Below are positions 22,471 through 33,539 of a stretch of 64,000 nt of DNA, in pieces. The notes below the pieces were generated by a model that worked only from the letters and a program-made list of their open reading frames with translations, had not been told where the DNA came from and searched no databases. Each line of letters begins with the position of its first letter. Position 1 is the first letter of the stretch. The position numbers and the translations under genes are program-made. The DNA comes from Pseudeuparius sepicola (lineage: Eukaryota; Arthropoda; Insecta; Coleoptera; Anthribidae), in the NCBI GenBank assembly GCA_963920635.1, contig OY987302.1, forward strand, positions 38,133,500 through 38,197,499. Direction: 5' to 3'.

Positions 22471-22850
22471 AACGCGGGATCGTTACACCCGAGGATCTGC
22501 CCCTCTCACACGTCAAACCCCTCCTTGCATTAACTGGGAAACACGGGATCGTTACACCCGAAGATCCGCCTCTCTCACAGGCTAGATCCATCCCTGTGTA
22601 ACCGAGAGTCGCGGGATTGTCACACCCGAGGATCAGCCCCCGTCACCAGCTAGACCCCTCCCTGCGCAACTGGAGATCGCGGGATTGTCACACCCGTAGG
22701 TCTGCCCCTGTCACAGGCCAAACCTCTCCATGCGTAACTGGGAATCGCGGGATCGTCACACCCGTGAATCTGCCCCTCTCACAGGTCAGACCCATCCCTG
22801 CGTAACTGGGGAGCGCGGGATCGTCACACCCGTGGGTCTGCCTCAAGGTA
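22471..22850 (-). repeat. 68-bp tandem repeat array, six units
   Basis: The phrase CACCCG recurs at 22486, 22555, 22623, 22691, 22759 and 22827 (spacing 69, 68, 68, 68, 68), within units reading GCGGGATCGTCACACCCG and CTGCCCCTCTCACAGG. It sits directly upstream of the R4-like start on its strand, so it is probably the repeated 5' untranslated or promoter region of that element. GC-rich against an AT-rich background. Frames through it are artefacts. Confidence 0.85.
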
Positions 22851-23751
22851 AAGAAAAAATCAGTGCCAAAGATCGATCTCTTATGAATGGTACTAATTCA
22901 TTTATATTTTTACGAATAAAAATAGGTTCTAGAATCACTACGAAAGTGGTACGAACGTTGATCGACAGTGGGTCCCATAGATCATATATTCTGACGTCGA
23001 CAAAAAGAACAAAATATTCATTGTTTGGAGGAACGCAAGCTACTAATAGTCATCCTTGTTTTGAGGTTATTGCGAGCGACGGTGAGTTTTCCTGTGCAAT
23101 CGATGTGCTTGGTCAGAAGAAAATATGTAATGACATTCCACCAGTCTTTTATGGTCCGTGGATCGATGAGTTCATGAAGTTGAAGATTCAGCTGATGGGC
23201 ATAGGTGAACTTATCTATCGAGTTATTGTTAGGTGTCGATGTTCTTGCAAAGCTGTACACTGGGCGGTTTCTTTTGTCGCGATGTGGATTAGCAGTCACC
23301 GAAACCCTGTTAGGTTGGGTTCTTTTGGGAAAAGTTAACAACTAGTGTGATACCGACCACTATTTTGATGTCAGTACGTCTATGCTCATTAACGATGCCA
23401 CAATAATGAAGCTATGGGAATTAGACGTTCTTGGTATTGTGGAGCCTTCAGAAAAAAGGTCTCGCCAAGATATGGCATTGGCTGCAAAACAAGTTTTCGT
23501 CCAAACGGTCGATATAGACAGAGGTCACTATGAAATAAGTTTGCCATGGTTAAAAGATCATCCACCACTGCATTGTAACAGCATTTCTAAAAAGAGGTTA
23601 GAAAGTACATTGTCTAAGTTGAAAAGTGATCAACTTCTCTTGGTGTATGACCTAGTTTTTAAGAAATGGTTGGAAGAGGGAATAATAGAAAAAAATTGAT
23701 GGAATATAAAAAGCTTTTCCAGTACATTATCTTCCACAGACCTGTTATTAA

Positions 23752-24186
23752 CCCTTTCTGGACCGGACCCAGATGAACATGCAGATACATATTGGGTCAC
23801 TGGGACCAGAACCTACTATAAATGCAAGTAGGGAGGCATGAGAAAGGACAGGAACCGAACGGACTCACGTTGACTAGGGATACTTTGGAACTCCTGCTTT
23901 GCATGCCCACAATTACTGTTATTGGCTGATTTTCCAGTAATGGCATCTAGTTGGGTGGTCCTTATTGTAAAAAAAAAACTCGCTTGCGTACTTAAATATA
24001 TCAGTAAATTCGAACACGAGCTTATTTGCATGTGGCAGCATGCAAAAATTGATTTATATTGTGAAAAGATCTGTTGATATGTAATGGTTGTTTTGCAATT
24101 AAGGACCAGAACCATACATACACGGATGCGCTTCTCGCTGCAGTCCACCGGGCACAGATCCTCAGGCGGCTACAGTCCCAATAGGC
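23752..24186. mobile_element. piggyBac-like MITE inside the BEL/Pao RT gene
   Basis: 435 bp flanked by TTAA on both sides (23748-23751; 24187-24190), with ends CCCTTTCTGGAC and GTCCCAATAGGC. A second copy with better-kept ends (CCCTTTCGGGAC and GTCCCGAAAGGG) lies at 49859-50302. Removing it with one TTAA rejoins the RT frame around HRPVIKE. TTAA and CCC ends point to piggyBac mobilisation. No coding content. Confidence 0.88.
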
Positions 24187-24607
24187 TTAAGGAGAGCAGT
24201 GCTACAACTAAAATTCGTCCAGTATTTGATGCGTCTGCAAGAGAAAACGACAAAGTATCCCAAATCTCATAGAAATGATTCAACTATATTGCTTCGATTT
24301 AGAGAACATAAATTAGGTGTCATCTCTGACATTCGTAAAGCATTTTTGCATTGACTGACGTATTAATAAGACTTCTCACGGCTATAGTTTCATGTCCTGG
24401 AAAGTAGATGGCGCCTATGGTCAGCAATGTATTTTGCATTGTATTTTGTCTCTGGGAAGCGCATGGTGAGCCAGAGAACTGTCAAACATGCCAGCCGTGA
24501 GCAGTCTTTATTAATACGTCAGTCGACGATTTTTGCAAATCGGATTGCAAGAAAAAGATGGGGACTTTCTTCGTTTTCTCTGGATAGATTCAAATAGAAA
24601 AGAAATA

Positions 24608-24955
24608 ATATTCCGCCATAGGAGAGTCGTTTTTGGTGTAAATTGTAGTCCATTTCTTTTGGCGGCGATGTTGGAGTACCATTTGAAACAGAGCCTTCGT
24701 AACATTGACTTATCTGATACCACCTGCTCCAGAGAGAACATCGTTCGATTGTCTAGAAGCTTTTATGTCGATAACTAGCTTATATTCCGCCATAGGAGAG
24801 TCGTTTTTGGTGTAAATTGTAGTCCATTTCTTTTGGCGGCGACGTTGGAGTACCATTTGAAACAGAGCCTTCGTAAAATTGACTTATCTCATACCACCTG
24901 CTCCAGAGAGAACATCGTTCGATTGTCTAGAAGCTTTTATGTCGATAACTAGCTT
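24608..24955 (+). repeat. 174-bp tandem duplication within the RT domain
   Basis: 24608-24781 and 24782-24955 are near-identical direct repeats (a few mismatches) covering FGVNCSPFLLAA to SFYVDN. 174 is 58 codons, so the duplication itself keeps frame, but each copy has a TAG just after YVDN. It duplicates the catalytic motif. Confidence 0.9.
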
Positions 24956-26926
24956 ACCAAATGAGACTACTCTTCAAAAATTTATTACAGAAGTGAGTAT
25001 GGTAATGGCTAGTAGTAAATTTGATCTACAAGGGTGGGAGTTTACCGGTATGGCCTCGGGAGACATAGTTATACCAGTGTTGGGTTTAATTTGGGACACA
25101 CAAAAGGATGTTCTGTCAATTAGTCCCAGCTGTATAGAAGATATAGAGAAACAAGCAACAGCGAAGAGAATCATTTTGTCTACGGCACAACGAGTTTTTG
25201 ATCCAATAGGTTTTACTTGTACTACAACTTTAATTCCAAAGCTGCTTTTACAGAAGTTATGGGAAAGACACATAACATGGGATACTCTAGTTGATGACGC
25301 CAGAGCCAAAGTCTTTGTTAACTGGGTAAGAGAGCTGTCATGTCTAAAGCAAATGGAAATTCCTCGTTGGATTGGCATGACTACCGACGAAAATGAGTAT
25401 TATAGTCTCCATACATTTTGTGATGCTAGCAAAGACGCTTACGCTGCTGTGGTTTTCCTCAGGGTTGGACGTTATGGCCACGTTTTTGTCTGTTTGCTGG
25501 CGGCGAAATCCAGAATAGCCTCATTGAAAAAGATGACAATTCCGAGACTGCAGCTAATGGCTGCAACCACAGGTGCTAGGTTGTATTCCAATGTACGAGA
25601 CACGCTTCAGTGTAGGTTTGACTGTTATTTTTGGAGCGATTCTTCGACGGTTATATCTTGGAGCGCAGAAGGGAAGAATGGAGCATGTTTGTATGGAATA
25701 GAGTGGCTGAGATTCGAAGCTTGACTTTTGCAGACTCTTGGAATCACATATCTGGTGAACTGACCTTCCTTCTTGTGGTTTTTCTCCCAATAAGTTGATA
25801 CAGTCGAGATGGTGGGAGGGGTCGACATGGCTATACAGAGAATCATGTGAGTGGCCTCAAGAAATTGTAGTATAATTGTGGTTGTGCGGGAGTTAAAGTG
25901 GTAGCAGTAGACTTTGCAGGTCCGTTATTTCTCAAGACTAGTGACAAGGCATGGGTTTGCTTGTTTATGTGTGCTATTTATCGAGCAGTCCATTTTGAAA
26001 TGACGACGGCTTTAACCTTGCATGCGTTTATGCAGGCTTTACGGAGATTTGTGGCAAGACGGGGGAGACCGCGAGAACTATCTATAGTGATAACGGTAGT
26101 AACTTTCGGGGAACCGCAAACGCGATACATTCTTTGGATTGGGACGAAAGCATTTGAGGGACTACTGTGGATCATATTATCTTGTGATTTAACCCTCCTA
26201 ATTCTCCATGGTGGGGAGGATTTTGGGAACGCCTAGTTGGTGTTCTGAAGCAGTTGTTACGGAAGATGCTGGTTGAGCTTTACTCAGATATGAAGATCTT
26301 CAAACATTGTTGCGTGACTGCGAAGCTGTTGTTAATGGACGGCCAATCACTTATATGTCAGAAGATACAGCTCAGTTAGATTCCTTGACACCATCCATGT
26401 TCCTGCGAGATCAGGTGGAATCTGGTCTACCTGACTGCGATGAAGTTGAGAGCAAATCTCTCTGACATAAATTACGTCACAAACAGAAGAGAAGAGAAGA
26501 TCTACGTCGACGCTTCCGCAGTGAGTACCTGGGGGCAGTTAAAGTCATGGTCTAACAAGAAACAATGGTAACAACAATGACAAGCGTTTGAATTGGTCAC
26601 TTGGACGAGTCGTCGAGTTTTTACTTGGGCGAGACAATGAGGTTCGACTAGTGCGACTGGATGCATCACGTGGGCAGCTGTTGAGGCCAGTTCAACGTCT
26701 CTACCCGTTGGAGGTGTTGATTACAGCGAGCAGAATGAGCATCGCGGTGAGGGTGTTGTCGGCTACCACAACAAACTTTGTGTTCGAGAGTTTCATCGAT
26801 GACCGTATAGTTAAAAGAAAGTCAAGAAGTCGGAACAGTCATAAATTTATATTTTCTTATGCTCCGAAATGTATCTTTAATAATTTGTGAGAATCGTGTT
26901 TGTTACACGTTTCTCAGGTGGGAGAA

Positions 26927-27386
26927 TGTTGGACACATAGAAAGATTCTCATTAGTACCTTTATTATTACCTAATGTCTTTTGTCAGATAATATAGTGGT
27001 TGTCAAAAAGTTAGAGTCTTCGCGTCATTTCGTTGTATTTACCCCATTATTTTTCCGAACCGTTGAGAATGGGTTAACGGGTAGTTTTCCGCTAGTCTCG
27101 ACAACTTCGCCTACGAACGTCGTGACGTGAATTGTGAACATGGAAAATTATGTTTATTCTTACTACCAACTCGTAAATTGAGTTAATTATGTTTTATATA
27201 TGGTTTTATAATTTCCAATGTCTCCGATGGTTGCAAGGATTGGGAAATCTATGAATTCTTTGTAGCCCTTGTCAAATGGCTATCAAAATATAAGTTTTCT
27301 GGTCATATTACTGAAAACCTAAGAAGCATAAATTACTAGACAATAAAGTCCTTTGTTATGGGTCAATTCTGCTGGTGCACCACACC
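26927..27386 (+). repeat. Probable 3' LTR of the BEL/Pao copy
   Basis: A purine tract AGGTGGGAGAA (26916-26926) is followed by TGTTGGACACATAG, the usual arrangement of polypurine tract and LTR start. An AATAAA lies near 27340. The end is uncertain (perhaps CCACA at about 27386), since no partner LTR is present. Confidence 0.55.
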
Positions 27387-28098
27387 GTACCTGCCTAGAG
27401 CAGGCCCTGGATTTGGATGTTCGCTACTTCGTTTGAAATATTTATAAATTTATTTATATTTATAGCGACAGGCGGAAAATTAGTAATGAAATTTGTGACT
27501 TTCGTGTTTTGCAGTTGGCAGTGGCTTAAGCGTGATGCGCGTCCTACTTTCCGTGCCTTGCAGTATGCATTTGAATGTGTCATTTTGTTCGGTCTCATAA
27601 AGCGTTGGGCAACCAGTAATACTGTACCAGATAATCGAACTGCATAGTTTAAAGCAACTGTAAACTAAAAGAGTTAAAAAAGTGCATTATTTTGCTAGCC
27701 ATTTGGCGAGGGTTATAGATATTTTACACCTCTATATGTCTAATTTAGAAAAATGTATTTATTCTCTGACAAAAACTAAGTGTTTACGAATGTATGGTCT
27801 TATTCCTATATTGCCCCAGTTACCTACTTAATGCCTTTAGTAAAAATTGTATGTATGTAGGTATAGTGCCTATGAAAAACTCCATAAATATAGATATGTG
27901 TTCCTGCATAAATTTTAATGATGCGCTTTGCAACTAATTTCTATTGTTTTTAACAAAAATTCTTCATTTAATACCCATAATGCAGTTTTTTTTTATATGG
28001 TTGTTTTCTCATAATAGGTCAAATACTTCCTTACCACTTACACTTACATATTTCAAATATGTCCATAAAAACAATAATTATAGTAATTTGTTTTTTAG
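27387..28098. other. End of intron 1, no gene
   Basis: AT-rich. A 76-codon frame at 27417-27647 matches nothing I know. The intron ends in TTGTTTTTTAG at 28098. Confidence 0.5.
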
Positions 28099-28244
28099 AT
28101 AATGTTAACCTTCAGCAGATTGTATCTGACATTCAGTATGCTTTGAAAAGAGTACCCCCAGAGGTAGCTTCCACAATACACTTACAACAGACAATTGAGT
28201 TACTTCCTATAAGCAAGAGGAATTGCCATAGATGCGAAAAATTG
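28099..28244 (+). CDS. Exon 2 of the host coiled-coil gene
   Basis: Acceptor TTGTTTTTTAG then AT, which completes the phase-1 codon left by exon 1 (G plus AT, Asp). It encodes NVNLQQIVSDIQYALKRVP and TIHLQQTIELLP, and ends CEKL before donor TTG/GTAAGA (phase 0). Good donor and acceptor, compatible phases with both neighbours, helical amphipathic sequence and no similarity to transposons support a real exon. The helix-VP-helix-LP arrangement is what suggested CCDC14. Confidence 0.75.
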
Positions 28245-28279
28245 GTAAGATATTCTATTTTTGATACTGTTGAAACATC

Positions 28280-28512
28280 CTAAGTTTGTGCATACAACTG
28301 TTTGAGATTAGTAGTGTTTTAAGTTGGCGAGTGGTAGGAGACAATTTGCACATACAACTGTTTCAGATTAGAAGCATTTTTCGCAGATTTTGGCTAATTA
28401 CGGCCAATGCTTGTAAGTATTTTAATAAATGTTCATCGGCCTAGATCTCAGGAAAGCTTGTTGAATTTAAGGCGATATTTACTCATAAAATCATGGGACC
28501 TTTGTTTTGTCT
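28280..28512 (+). repeat. Unclassified repeat, copy A, left part
   Basis: GTTCATCGGCCTAGATCTCAGG and ATAAAATCATGGGACC recur at 37555-37625. The repeat is cut at about 28512 by the Jockey-type LINE and resumes at 36069-36135 (AAGTACCAGTACA, GGTATTTATTTACGTAAG). Function unknown. Confidence 0.75.
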
Positions 28513-28719
28513 TTTAATAATAATAATACTTTATTGATGCCAATACACGACAGTGTTTACAGAAGTCAACAGTCAATTTTTAAAATAATTTACAAAATCA
28601 AACACTTTAAAATCTTACACAAGGACAATAACTGTGAAATATCATTCCATCAATAAAAGAGAGGTTACTCGACAAAAACTCATCATACGAATAAAAGGCC
28701 TGTCCAATGAGACACTGCT

Positions 28720-29413
28720 TCAATTTAATCTTAAACAGTGACGTGGGGAGTCCCTAAAACTGCTAGGCAACCCGTTAAAGAAGTGCACAGCAAGGTACCC
28801 CACTCCATTCAGACACCTCTCCACGTGACAGTATTTTGGAACTAGGTCATTTCTGGTTCTAGTGTTGTACGAATGAACATCGCCATGGTTAGGGTAGTCA
28901 TTCCATTTACTCTTTATGTACACAAGGTTCTGCAAAATATATTCACATGCCGGTGTTAAAATCATCTCATTAATAAAAGCTTCCCTGCAGTCATCTCTGT
29001 ATTTAAGGTTAGCCAATAGCCTTACAGCCTTGCGCTGCAATCCAAAAACTGTTTTCGCAGCACTGGCATGTTCCCAGACTAGAAGTGCATAGCTGATGTG
29101 CGAATGACAAAGAGCGAAATACGCCTGTCTCAGAGCGTTATGAGGTACACAGTTTGCCAGGTTTCGCAGAGCAAAGACGTTAGTGCTTAATCTGGAGCAA
29201 ATAAAATCAACATGTCTATCAAACAGTAGGAAGCTATCCAGAACCACCCCCAAGAACTTCACGCCTTCTTGAATTAGTTATTTGCGGTGTCATTCTTCTC
29301 AATGAAAACATCATTCTCTGCTTCTTTTCTACATTCATATACAGCCCATTAGCTGCAAACCATTGTTCAGCCATTCCCTGTTTCTCATCCAGTGCCGCCA
29401 CTGAACTGCATAT
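28720..29413 (-). pseudogene. LINE ORF2, C-terminal part
   Basis: 180 open codons plus upstream broken sequence: FLGVVLDSFLLFDRHVDFI, RNLANCVPHNALRQAYFAL, LLVWEHASAAKTVFGLQRK and DVHSYNTRTRNDL. This is the thumb and C-terminal domain typical of Jockey/CR1-type ORF2. Continues upstream beyond the foldback at 29415. Confidence 0.85.
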
Positions 29414-29414
29414 A

Positions 29415-30138
29415 CAGTGTGGCCCGTTTGGAATGGAGACACCTCTGTAAAATTGTTATTTTTGCTCCGATTTTGAAAAACTTTTTTGTTAGATAGATCT
29501 CTGAAAATACCATTCGACACACCTTCCAATTGTTTTGAAAACCAAACACATGGCTAACTGCGACATTTTTTATACCCCCAAAATTCAAGAAATCATATTA
29601 GGCATTTTTTTATCAAAAAAATTTACTAAAAAAAGTTGTTTAGAATGAACCAAAAATCCCAAATTCAAAGTTTTATCAAAATCAAAAAATAAAAAATTTC
29701 CGAAAAATAAATTGAAGGTCCAAAAATCACATTTTAATGAATTTATACGGATAGCAGTGTGCCATGGAAATTTGAAGTTAAAAAATTAACTTTGCTAACC
29801 TTAAAAATTGATTAAAATGTGATTTTTGGGCCTTCAATTTATTTTTTTCGGAAATTTTTTATTTTTTGATTTTGATAAAACTTTGGATTTGGGATTTTTG
29901 GTTCATTCTAAACAACTTTTTTTAGTAAATTTTTTTGATAAAAAAATGCCTAATATGATTTCTTGAATTTTGGGGGTATACAAAATGTCGCAGTTAGCCA
30001 TGTGTTTGGTTTTCAAAACAATTGGAAGGTGTGTCGAATGGTATTTTCAGAGATCTATCTAACAAAAAAAAGTTTTTCAAAATCGGAGCAAAAATAACAA
30101 TTTTACAGAGGTGTCTCCATTCAAAACGGGCCACACTG
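29415..30138. mobile_element. 724-bp near-perfect foldback, TA-flanked
   Basis: Ends CAGTGTGGCCCGTTTGGAATG and its complement, flanked by TA. The arms are nearly perfect complements for about 340 bp each, with a short centre near 29745-29790. Related termini occur at 50403 and 51597. The high arm identity, inside a LINE gene, suggests recent arrival. It would form a long double-stranded RNA hairpin if transcribed. Confidence 0.92.
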
Positions 30139-30140
30139 TA

Positions 30141-30537
30141 TCATCCTTACTTGTCAAGATAGGGGTATCATCAGCAAAGAGTGTGTATTTCTCTGAGGTG
30201 GCTTGATTTATTAATATAGAGCAGAAGTAGAATGGGTCCCAATATGGATCCCAGAGGAACGCCTATACACACTTGTTGCTGTGAGGAATACAAATTTTCG
30301 GTTTTTACCATTTGATATCGTTCATTGAGATATGAAGTTATTAAAATATGCTATTTGCATTGAAATTATACAGCTCAAGCTTCTTCAACAGCAGATCTGG
30401 ACGGACACAGTCAAAAGCTTTAGTTAAATCGCAAAAAGTAGCATTAATGTATTGATGGTTTTCAAAACCCTGCATAATACTATGTACTATATTTAAAATG
30501 GCCTGACTGGTGCTATGATTTTTTCTAAATCCGAATT
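30141..30537 (-). pseudogene. LINE ORF2, RT domain middle
   Basis: Contains FGFRKNHSTSQAILNIV, CDLTKAFDCV and, after a stop and frameshift, IGVPLGSILGPI and LFADDTPILT. The catalytic Asp of motif A and the FADD box remain, but stops break the frame. The upstream continuation lies beyond the BEL/Pao insertion at 35540. Confidence 0.85.
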
Positions 30538-30542
30538 GGTTA
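30538..30542. repeat. BEL/Pao target duplication, left
   Basis: GGTTA, repeated at 35535-35539. Confidence 0.9.
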
Positions 30543-30840
30543 TGTTTGGCTTTTGAAGATTTCAGCAGGTGTTAGGCTTGGCCTCTATTCTTTGCGGCAA
30601 CAACCGCGGTTCCTTCGATGTGGAATAGTATTTCCTTTCAACGGGATCGATGTATAATTATTTGGGCGATGAATTACAATTTAAAAATCCTTTATTCAGC
30701 AACCGCCTGACTTTTACAATATTTTTTTATATATTGACAATTATTATTTTTCTGACATTTTTATACAACAATTCAGGTACAATGTTTGTTGCCTTCTAGT
30801 AGACTTGATTTTAGAAAATATTTTAAAGGATGACCGAACA
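30543..30840 (-). repeat. BEL/Pao 3' LTR
   Basis: 298 bp, beginning TGTTTGGC and ending CCGAACA on the plus strand, nearly identical to 35235-35534. A GC-rich purine tract (AAGGGCGGCGG on the minus strand) abuts it at 30841-30860. Confidence 0.92.
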
Positions 30841-30966
30841 TACCGCCGCCCTTGAAAGCATGCGGCTTTCAAAACGAGTTATAAAACAAGTATTAAAATC
30901 AAATTTAACCTAATCTGGGGGTCACAATCGGGAAGCAGCACTCACTAGGAGCGTCTAAGCAATTCA

Positions 30967-31693
30967 CTAAGCACAGTCACAATCGGGAATATTGTCGGAG
31001 TAGAGTGGTAGAAGGCATAATCGTGAAATAGCCCTCTTGAAAAGTCCATTGCGAGTTCGGACGGTGACAACTCTAATGTTTCCATCTTGGCCTGGATGCA
31101 CTTCTGTGATGCGTCCCATGGGCCAATACAACGAAGGTGTGTTGTCTTCCTTTAGTAGAACGAGTGACCCTTGTAGAGATTTGTCATTGTTCTTGAATTT
31201 CCATTTGTAGCGCTCTTGAAGGTTATGAAGGTATTCCAATTGCCATTTGGCCCAGAAACTTTGCACCATGCGCTGAATGTGTTGGAACCTCCGGTTGTGG
31301 TTGACAGGAGTACTTAACAGTGATGTTTCTGGCACTGCCGTGAGAGCTTGACCGATGATAAAGTGTCCAGGTGTGATGGCTTGCAGATCGTTTGGGTCAG
31401 ATGTCAAGGAAATGAGTGGTCGGGAATTAAGGACTGCCTCAATTTGACAAAGTAAAGTAAAAAATTCCTCAAAGGTTAACGGGTTATTATTGAGCACTCT
31501 TTTGAGATTTGACAGCTGATTCCCAAATGCCACCAATATGAGGCGATCTTGGCGGAATAAAATGCCACTGTATTCGACCTTCTAATAAATAATTTGAAAA
31601 CTTATCACTTTGCGTGATAACCAGGCAAGGACAATTGTTGAATCTGTATAACATTGATTGTTTGTCGATGGAATGCCTAAAATTTGTGAACAT
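30967..31693 (-). pseudogene. BEL/Pao integrase remnant
   Basis: Carries only the end of the integrase core (IPPRSPHIGGIWESAVKS, with its Glu), then FEEFFTLLCQIEAVLNSRPL and the C-terminal LYWPMGRITEVHPGQDGNIR domain. One frameshift lies near 31500-31540. The HHCC finger and the two catalytic Asp residues are missing. The RNase H reading frame runs directly into this remnant, indicating one internal deletion near 31590. It cannot integrate on its own. Confidence 0.85.
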
Positions 31694-32166
31694 TTATTAA
31701 TGAGTTTTGCCAACCGGTATGCTCCACACAACTCTAGTCGAGGTATTGAGATTGTTTTTATAGGTGCTACGCGACTTTTGGCACATAGAAGTTTCGATTG
31801 TACATTTCCGTTGCCATCCGTTGAAACTACATAAATGCAAGCGCCGTATGATTTTTCTGAAGCATCCGAATACCCGTGGAGTTTGACCTTTCGAGTGTCC
31901 TTTATTTTGACGTGTCGCGGGATTGATATTTCATTTACGCGCATCAGTTGGTCAAGTAATGTTTGCCACTGGTGATGAAGTTCGTTGGGCAATGTTTCAT
32001 CCCATTCAAGTTTCAACTGCCAAAGCCGCTGCATTACAAGTTTGCACCGTATCGTTATAGGAGATAACAGCCCTAGTGGGTCGAATTGTTTTGCAATGTG
32101 AGACAAAATACTTCGCTTTGTGACCTTTTGTGATTTTTCGTGATAATCGGACGATAAACAAAACAA
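31582..32166 (-). pseudogene. BEL/Pao RNase H region
   Basis: ITIRCKLVMQRLWQLKLEWD followed by HGYSDASEKSYGACIYV, PIKTISIPRLELCGAYRLA and CYTDSTIVLAWL; Asp residues of RNase H are visible. The frame differs from the RT segment by a shift near 32140. Ends at the internal deletion. Confidence 0.85.
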
Positions 32167-32896
32167 TCCACTTTGAATTACACGTTATGCCTAGCATTTT
32201 AGCAATATCCCCTTCCGAGAGAGTAAAGTCGATATTTTTGTTTTCATTGGAGGTTTGATGTAAATCTGCTAAAATTGATGGATGGTTCGATAAAAATTTA
32301 CGTAATTGAAATCCGTATTCATTAAATATGGTTACTAGATTTTTGCGTATATTTACCAATTTTTCAATATTATCGCAGCCGGTCAATACATTATCAACAT
32401 AAAAATCGTTTTTTATTATGTCACTTTCATTGGGAAACTTTTGTGACATATCTTCTGCAATTTGTACCAAGCACCTAGTTGCTAAAAAACTAGCTGTGGC
32501 GGTTCCATAAGTAACAGTGTTCAAGGTGTAATGTTCGAGTTGGTCATGAGAATTTTCGCGCCACACTATCCTCTGCAAATCGCGCTGTTCCGGCTCAATT
32601 AAAATTTGCCTATACATCTTTGCTAGGTCCCCTATCAATACGAAGTTATGCTGTCTGAATCGGATTAAAATTGTAAACAAATCATTATGAACTACCGGTC
32701 CAACTTTTAGAACATCGTTTAATGAAACACCTGTAGATGATGGCATACTGGCATTAAATACAACACGAATACGAGTGGTAGTACTATCTACCTTTTCTAC
32801 ACTGTGATGTGACATATAAAATGATTCTATACTGCTGCTGTCAATTTTGTCATTTTCGATTTTGGACATATGGCCCAAAATGATGTAATCGTTCAT
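32006..32896 (-). pseudogene. BEL/Pao reverse transcriptase
   Basis: Contains RIRVVFNASMPSSTGVSLND, IGDLAKMYRQILIEPEQRDL, TVTYGTATASFLATRCL and DFYVDNVLTG (YVDN-type box, normal for BEL/Pao). Overlaps the RNase H frame at its end because of a frameshift. RT motifs themselves look complete. Confidence 0.88.
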
Positions 32897-33024
32897 AAAT
32901 TTTTTGTAATCATCGTATAAGTTAGGATTTTTTTGTAATCTGCGTTTGAGTGAATAAAATCTTTTTGTCGCTAAATTCTGTGAATTACCTAATTCAGTAT
33001 AATTATTTTTTAACGGAAGTGTGA

Positions 33025-33489
33025 CTATAAGTTTGCCTGATTCGGCCCTGCACGTTGTTTGAATGAAATTTTTTTCACATTCCGCCTCTTCTCGTGAATA
33101 ATTATTTTTTGTGTTAATACTAATAGGATTTCTTCAATTGTCAAAAATTTTTGCATCTGAGAATCTAAGTTCGAAATCGTGAAAAAACAAGAATTAGATT
33201 TATTATTTTCCGTATTACCGATATTTCCCGAGACTATCCAACCAAGAAGTGTTTTTTGTAGTATGGGTAATTTGTTTCCCAACTTGATTTGTCCTATGCA
33301 CACGAGTTCATAAAATATTCCAGCACCTATCAACATGTCTACGCTGGAACATTCAATAAATTTTGAATCAGCCAATTTGATATCTGGAGGAATGTTGAAG
33401 CTGATTTTGTCAAAGGTACACGACGGTGCCTTTTCTGTTATGGTTTTTACTAGCAAGAACGGTAAGGTTACTTTGAAATTCGAGTGCAT
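33025..33489 (-). pseudogene. BEL/Pao protease C-terminal and linker
   Basis: Encodes SSVDMLIGAGIFYELVCIGQ and LPILQKTLLGWIVSGNIG, the usual stretch downstream of the BEL/Pao aspartic protease. Separated from gag-protease by a frameshift near 33500 and from RT by disrupted frames at 32900-33025. Confidence 0.82.
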
Positions 33490-33539
33490 GGAACCAATGG
33501 TAAGATTTACCTGTTTGAATGTGCTGGTAGATGTCTTGT

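Larger units (their letters stand above)
22855..26926 (+). pseudogene. Decayed BEL/Pao retrotransposon pol region
   Basis: A long pol region in pieces. Protease part near 22905-23330 (LIDSGSHRSYI; GPWIDEFMKLKI). Linker to RT at 23382-23740 (DVLGIVEPSEK; YEISLPWLKDHPPL). RT resumes after a MITE at 24191 (KIRPVFDAS) and continues to VVFGVNCSPFLLAA and SFYVDN. RNase H at 24950-25724 (TFCDASKDAYAA; IPRLQLMAATTGA). Integrase core at 25898-26230 (VDFAGPLFLK; ARRGRP, then a one-base shift to IYSDNGSNF). C-terminus at 26588-26720 (GRVVEFLLGRDNEVRLVRL). Gag and 5' LTR are missing, the sequence between RNase H and integrase is shortened, and there are several frameshifts and stops. A dead copy. Confidence 0.85.

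Noticed and set aside
22154..22805. Plus-strand frames opposite the R4-like N-terminus and through the 68-bp array
   Set aside because: They are antisense shadows of the retrotransposon and repeat-driven frames.
22486..22832. CRISPR array
   Set aside because: Evenly spaced 68-bp units diverge throughout with no separate spacers, and the genome is eukaryotic.
27417..27647. Additional host exon before exon 2
   Set aside because: No good splice sites with matching phase, and exon 1 and exon 2 already join in phase.
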